Source: Halobacterium sp. KA-4 | GTDB taxonomy: Archaea; Halobacteriota; Halobacteria; Halobacteriales; Halobacteriaceae | Assembly (NCBI RefSeq): GCF_021028995.1 | Contig: NZ_JAJJZG010000017.1 | Coordinates: 1-60,369 of the forward strand | DNA: 60,369 bases | Direction: 5' to 3' | Shown: piece by piece, positions 60,041-60,369 of the stretch | How positions within the stretch are numbered: position 1 is the stretch's first letter | Layout of the letters: the number at the start of each line of letters is the position of its first letter | Notes under the pieces: model-generated | Databases searched by the model: none | The model's input: the letters and a program-made list of their open reading frames with translations, nothing else | Told to the model about the DNA's origin: nothing | Position numbers and translations under genes: made by a program

Positions 60041-60369
60041 ACGCTGAGGTGGGATGAGTTCAGCGACCCTGCAAGATGATCCTTCGGTAGAGTCCTTCTT
60101 CAATGTCGCGGAGACGGAGACGCTAGCGTTGTTTGAACACCTATCCTTCGAGTTTCTCGAAGAGTTCGACGTGTTCGCCCCGGCGCAGACGGGGCGAACA
60201 CGAGAACACGAACCACCAGAGCTGATGCGTGGCTTCCTCCATTGCTACTACAAGGACATCTACGGCATTCGTCCCGTTGAACGAGAGCTTCGGAACACGG
60301 TCGTTTGGCTGAGCTGTGGCTTCGATCGACCGCCGTCGAGAGACGCGGTAGATCGTTTTATCACCGACC
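59999..60369 (+). mobile_element. Left part of an IS5-like element, runs off the window
   Basis: It starts with GAGGGTGTCATAGAA at 59999-60013, one base different from the element at 31356. It interrupts the ribbon-helix-helix gene. The right end is outside the window. Confidence 0.75.
60054..60369 (+). CDS. IS5-like transposase, partial (window edge)
   Basis: It starts MSSATLQDDPSVESFFNVAE and reads TLALFEHLSFEFLEEFDVFA, then GRTREHEPPELMRGFLHCYY and FDRPPSRDAVDRFITD. It is clearly homologous to the transposase at 31405-32397 but differs at many positions, so it is a diverged relative and not the same copy. Catalytic residues lie beyond the window edge. Confidence 0.85.
   Translation, partial: MSSATLQDDPSVESFFNVAETETLALFEHLSFEFLEEFDVFAPAQTGRTREHEPPELMRGFLHCYYKDIYGIRPVERELRNTVVWLSCGFDRPPSRDAVDRFITD

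Overview
The window is haloarchaeal. The encoded proteins are very acidic, many genes are leaderless with an archaeal TATA box about 25 bases upstream of the start codon, and lipoproteins carry Tat signals (RR motif plus an A-G-C lipobox). A TATA-binding protein, a halocyanin domain fused to a copper nitrite reductase, Lrp and HTH_10 type regulators and several classes of ISH-like elements are present. The density of insertion sequences, truncated genes and accessory pathways suggests a megaplasmid or a large genomic island rather than core chromosome. I saw no rRNA, tRNA or CRISPR array.

Layout. Positions 1-7.6 kb are a mobile-element graveyard: an ISH8-type transposase fragment, two decayed IS6-like copies, a frameshifted TnpB element and an IS5-like element itself split by a 0.5 kb IS200/IS605-like insert. 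A few secreted or membrane proteins of unknown function lie between them. Positions 7.6-12.6 kb are a tight, GC-rich block: a PhyH-type dioxygenase, an Nramp-like transporter without the usual metal ligands, a P-loop protein, TenA and ThiD-ThiN. It looks like a thiamin-pyrimidine salvage operon with novel parts. Positions 12.9-19.7 kb hold a PQQ-type propeller lipoprotein, an unknown membrane protein, an AOR fragment, and a MIP18/amidohydrolase/alcohol dehydrogenase set like that which accompanies propane-type diiron monooxygenases, although no monooxygenase is present. A wrecked RelBE-like pair and a cupin follow.

Positions 20-26.7 kb carry NirK-halocyanin, small proteins, a TBP, a UspA protein, and an intact TnpB element that has cut off a haem-copper oxidase subunit I. 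Positions 27-33.8 kb hold two sensor kinases; the second (receiver + 4 PAS + kinase) is split by a 2.16 kb composite element that carries an IS5-like transposase, a truncated Orc1/Cdc6 and a ribbon-helix-helix gene, all flanked by a perfect 6-bp target duplication. Positions 34.5-41.1 kb hold nosL-nosD-nosF-nosY without nosZ, a membrane protein, a two-wHTH regulator and cbtB-cbtA-ferredoxin. Positions 41.4-43.1 kb are a probable type II restriction-modification pair. Positions 43.4-47 kb are pstSCAB, followed by a CNNM/CorC protein.

Positions 48.4-53 kb contain a small hypothetical protein and a wHTH/PIN toxin-antitoxin-like remnant joined to an HTH_10 regulator. The regulator is interrupted first by a TnpB element and then by an ISH8-like element with a 10-bp duplication. 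Positions 53-60 kb hold an Lrp regulator, a two-gene AddAB-like helicase-nuclease, and a ribbon-helix-helix gene truncated by a further copy of the IS5-like element that runs off the window. Functionally the region combines denitrification (nirK, nos), metal and phosphate uptake, cofactor salvage, DNA defence or repair, and heavy transposon traffic.
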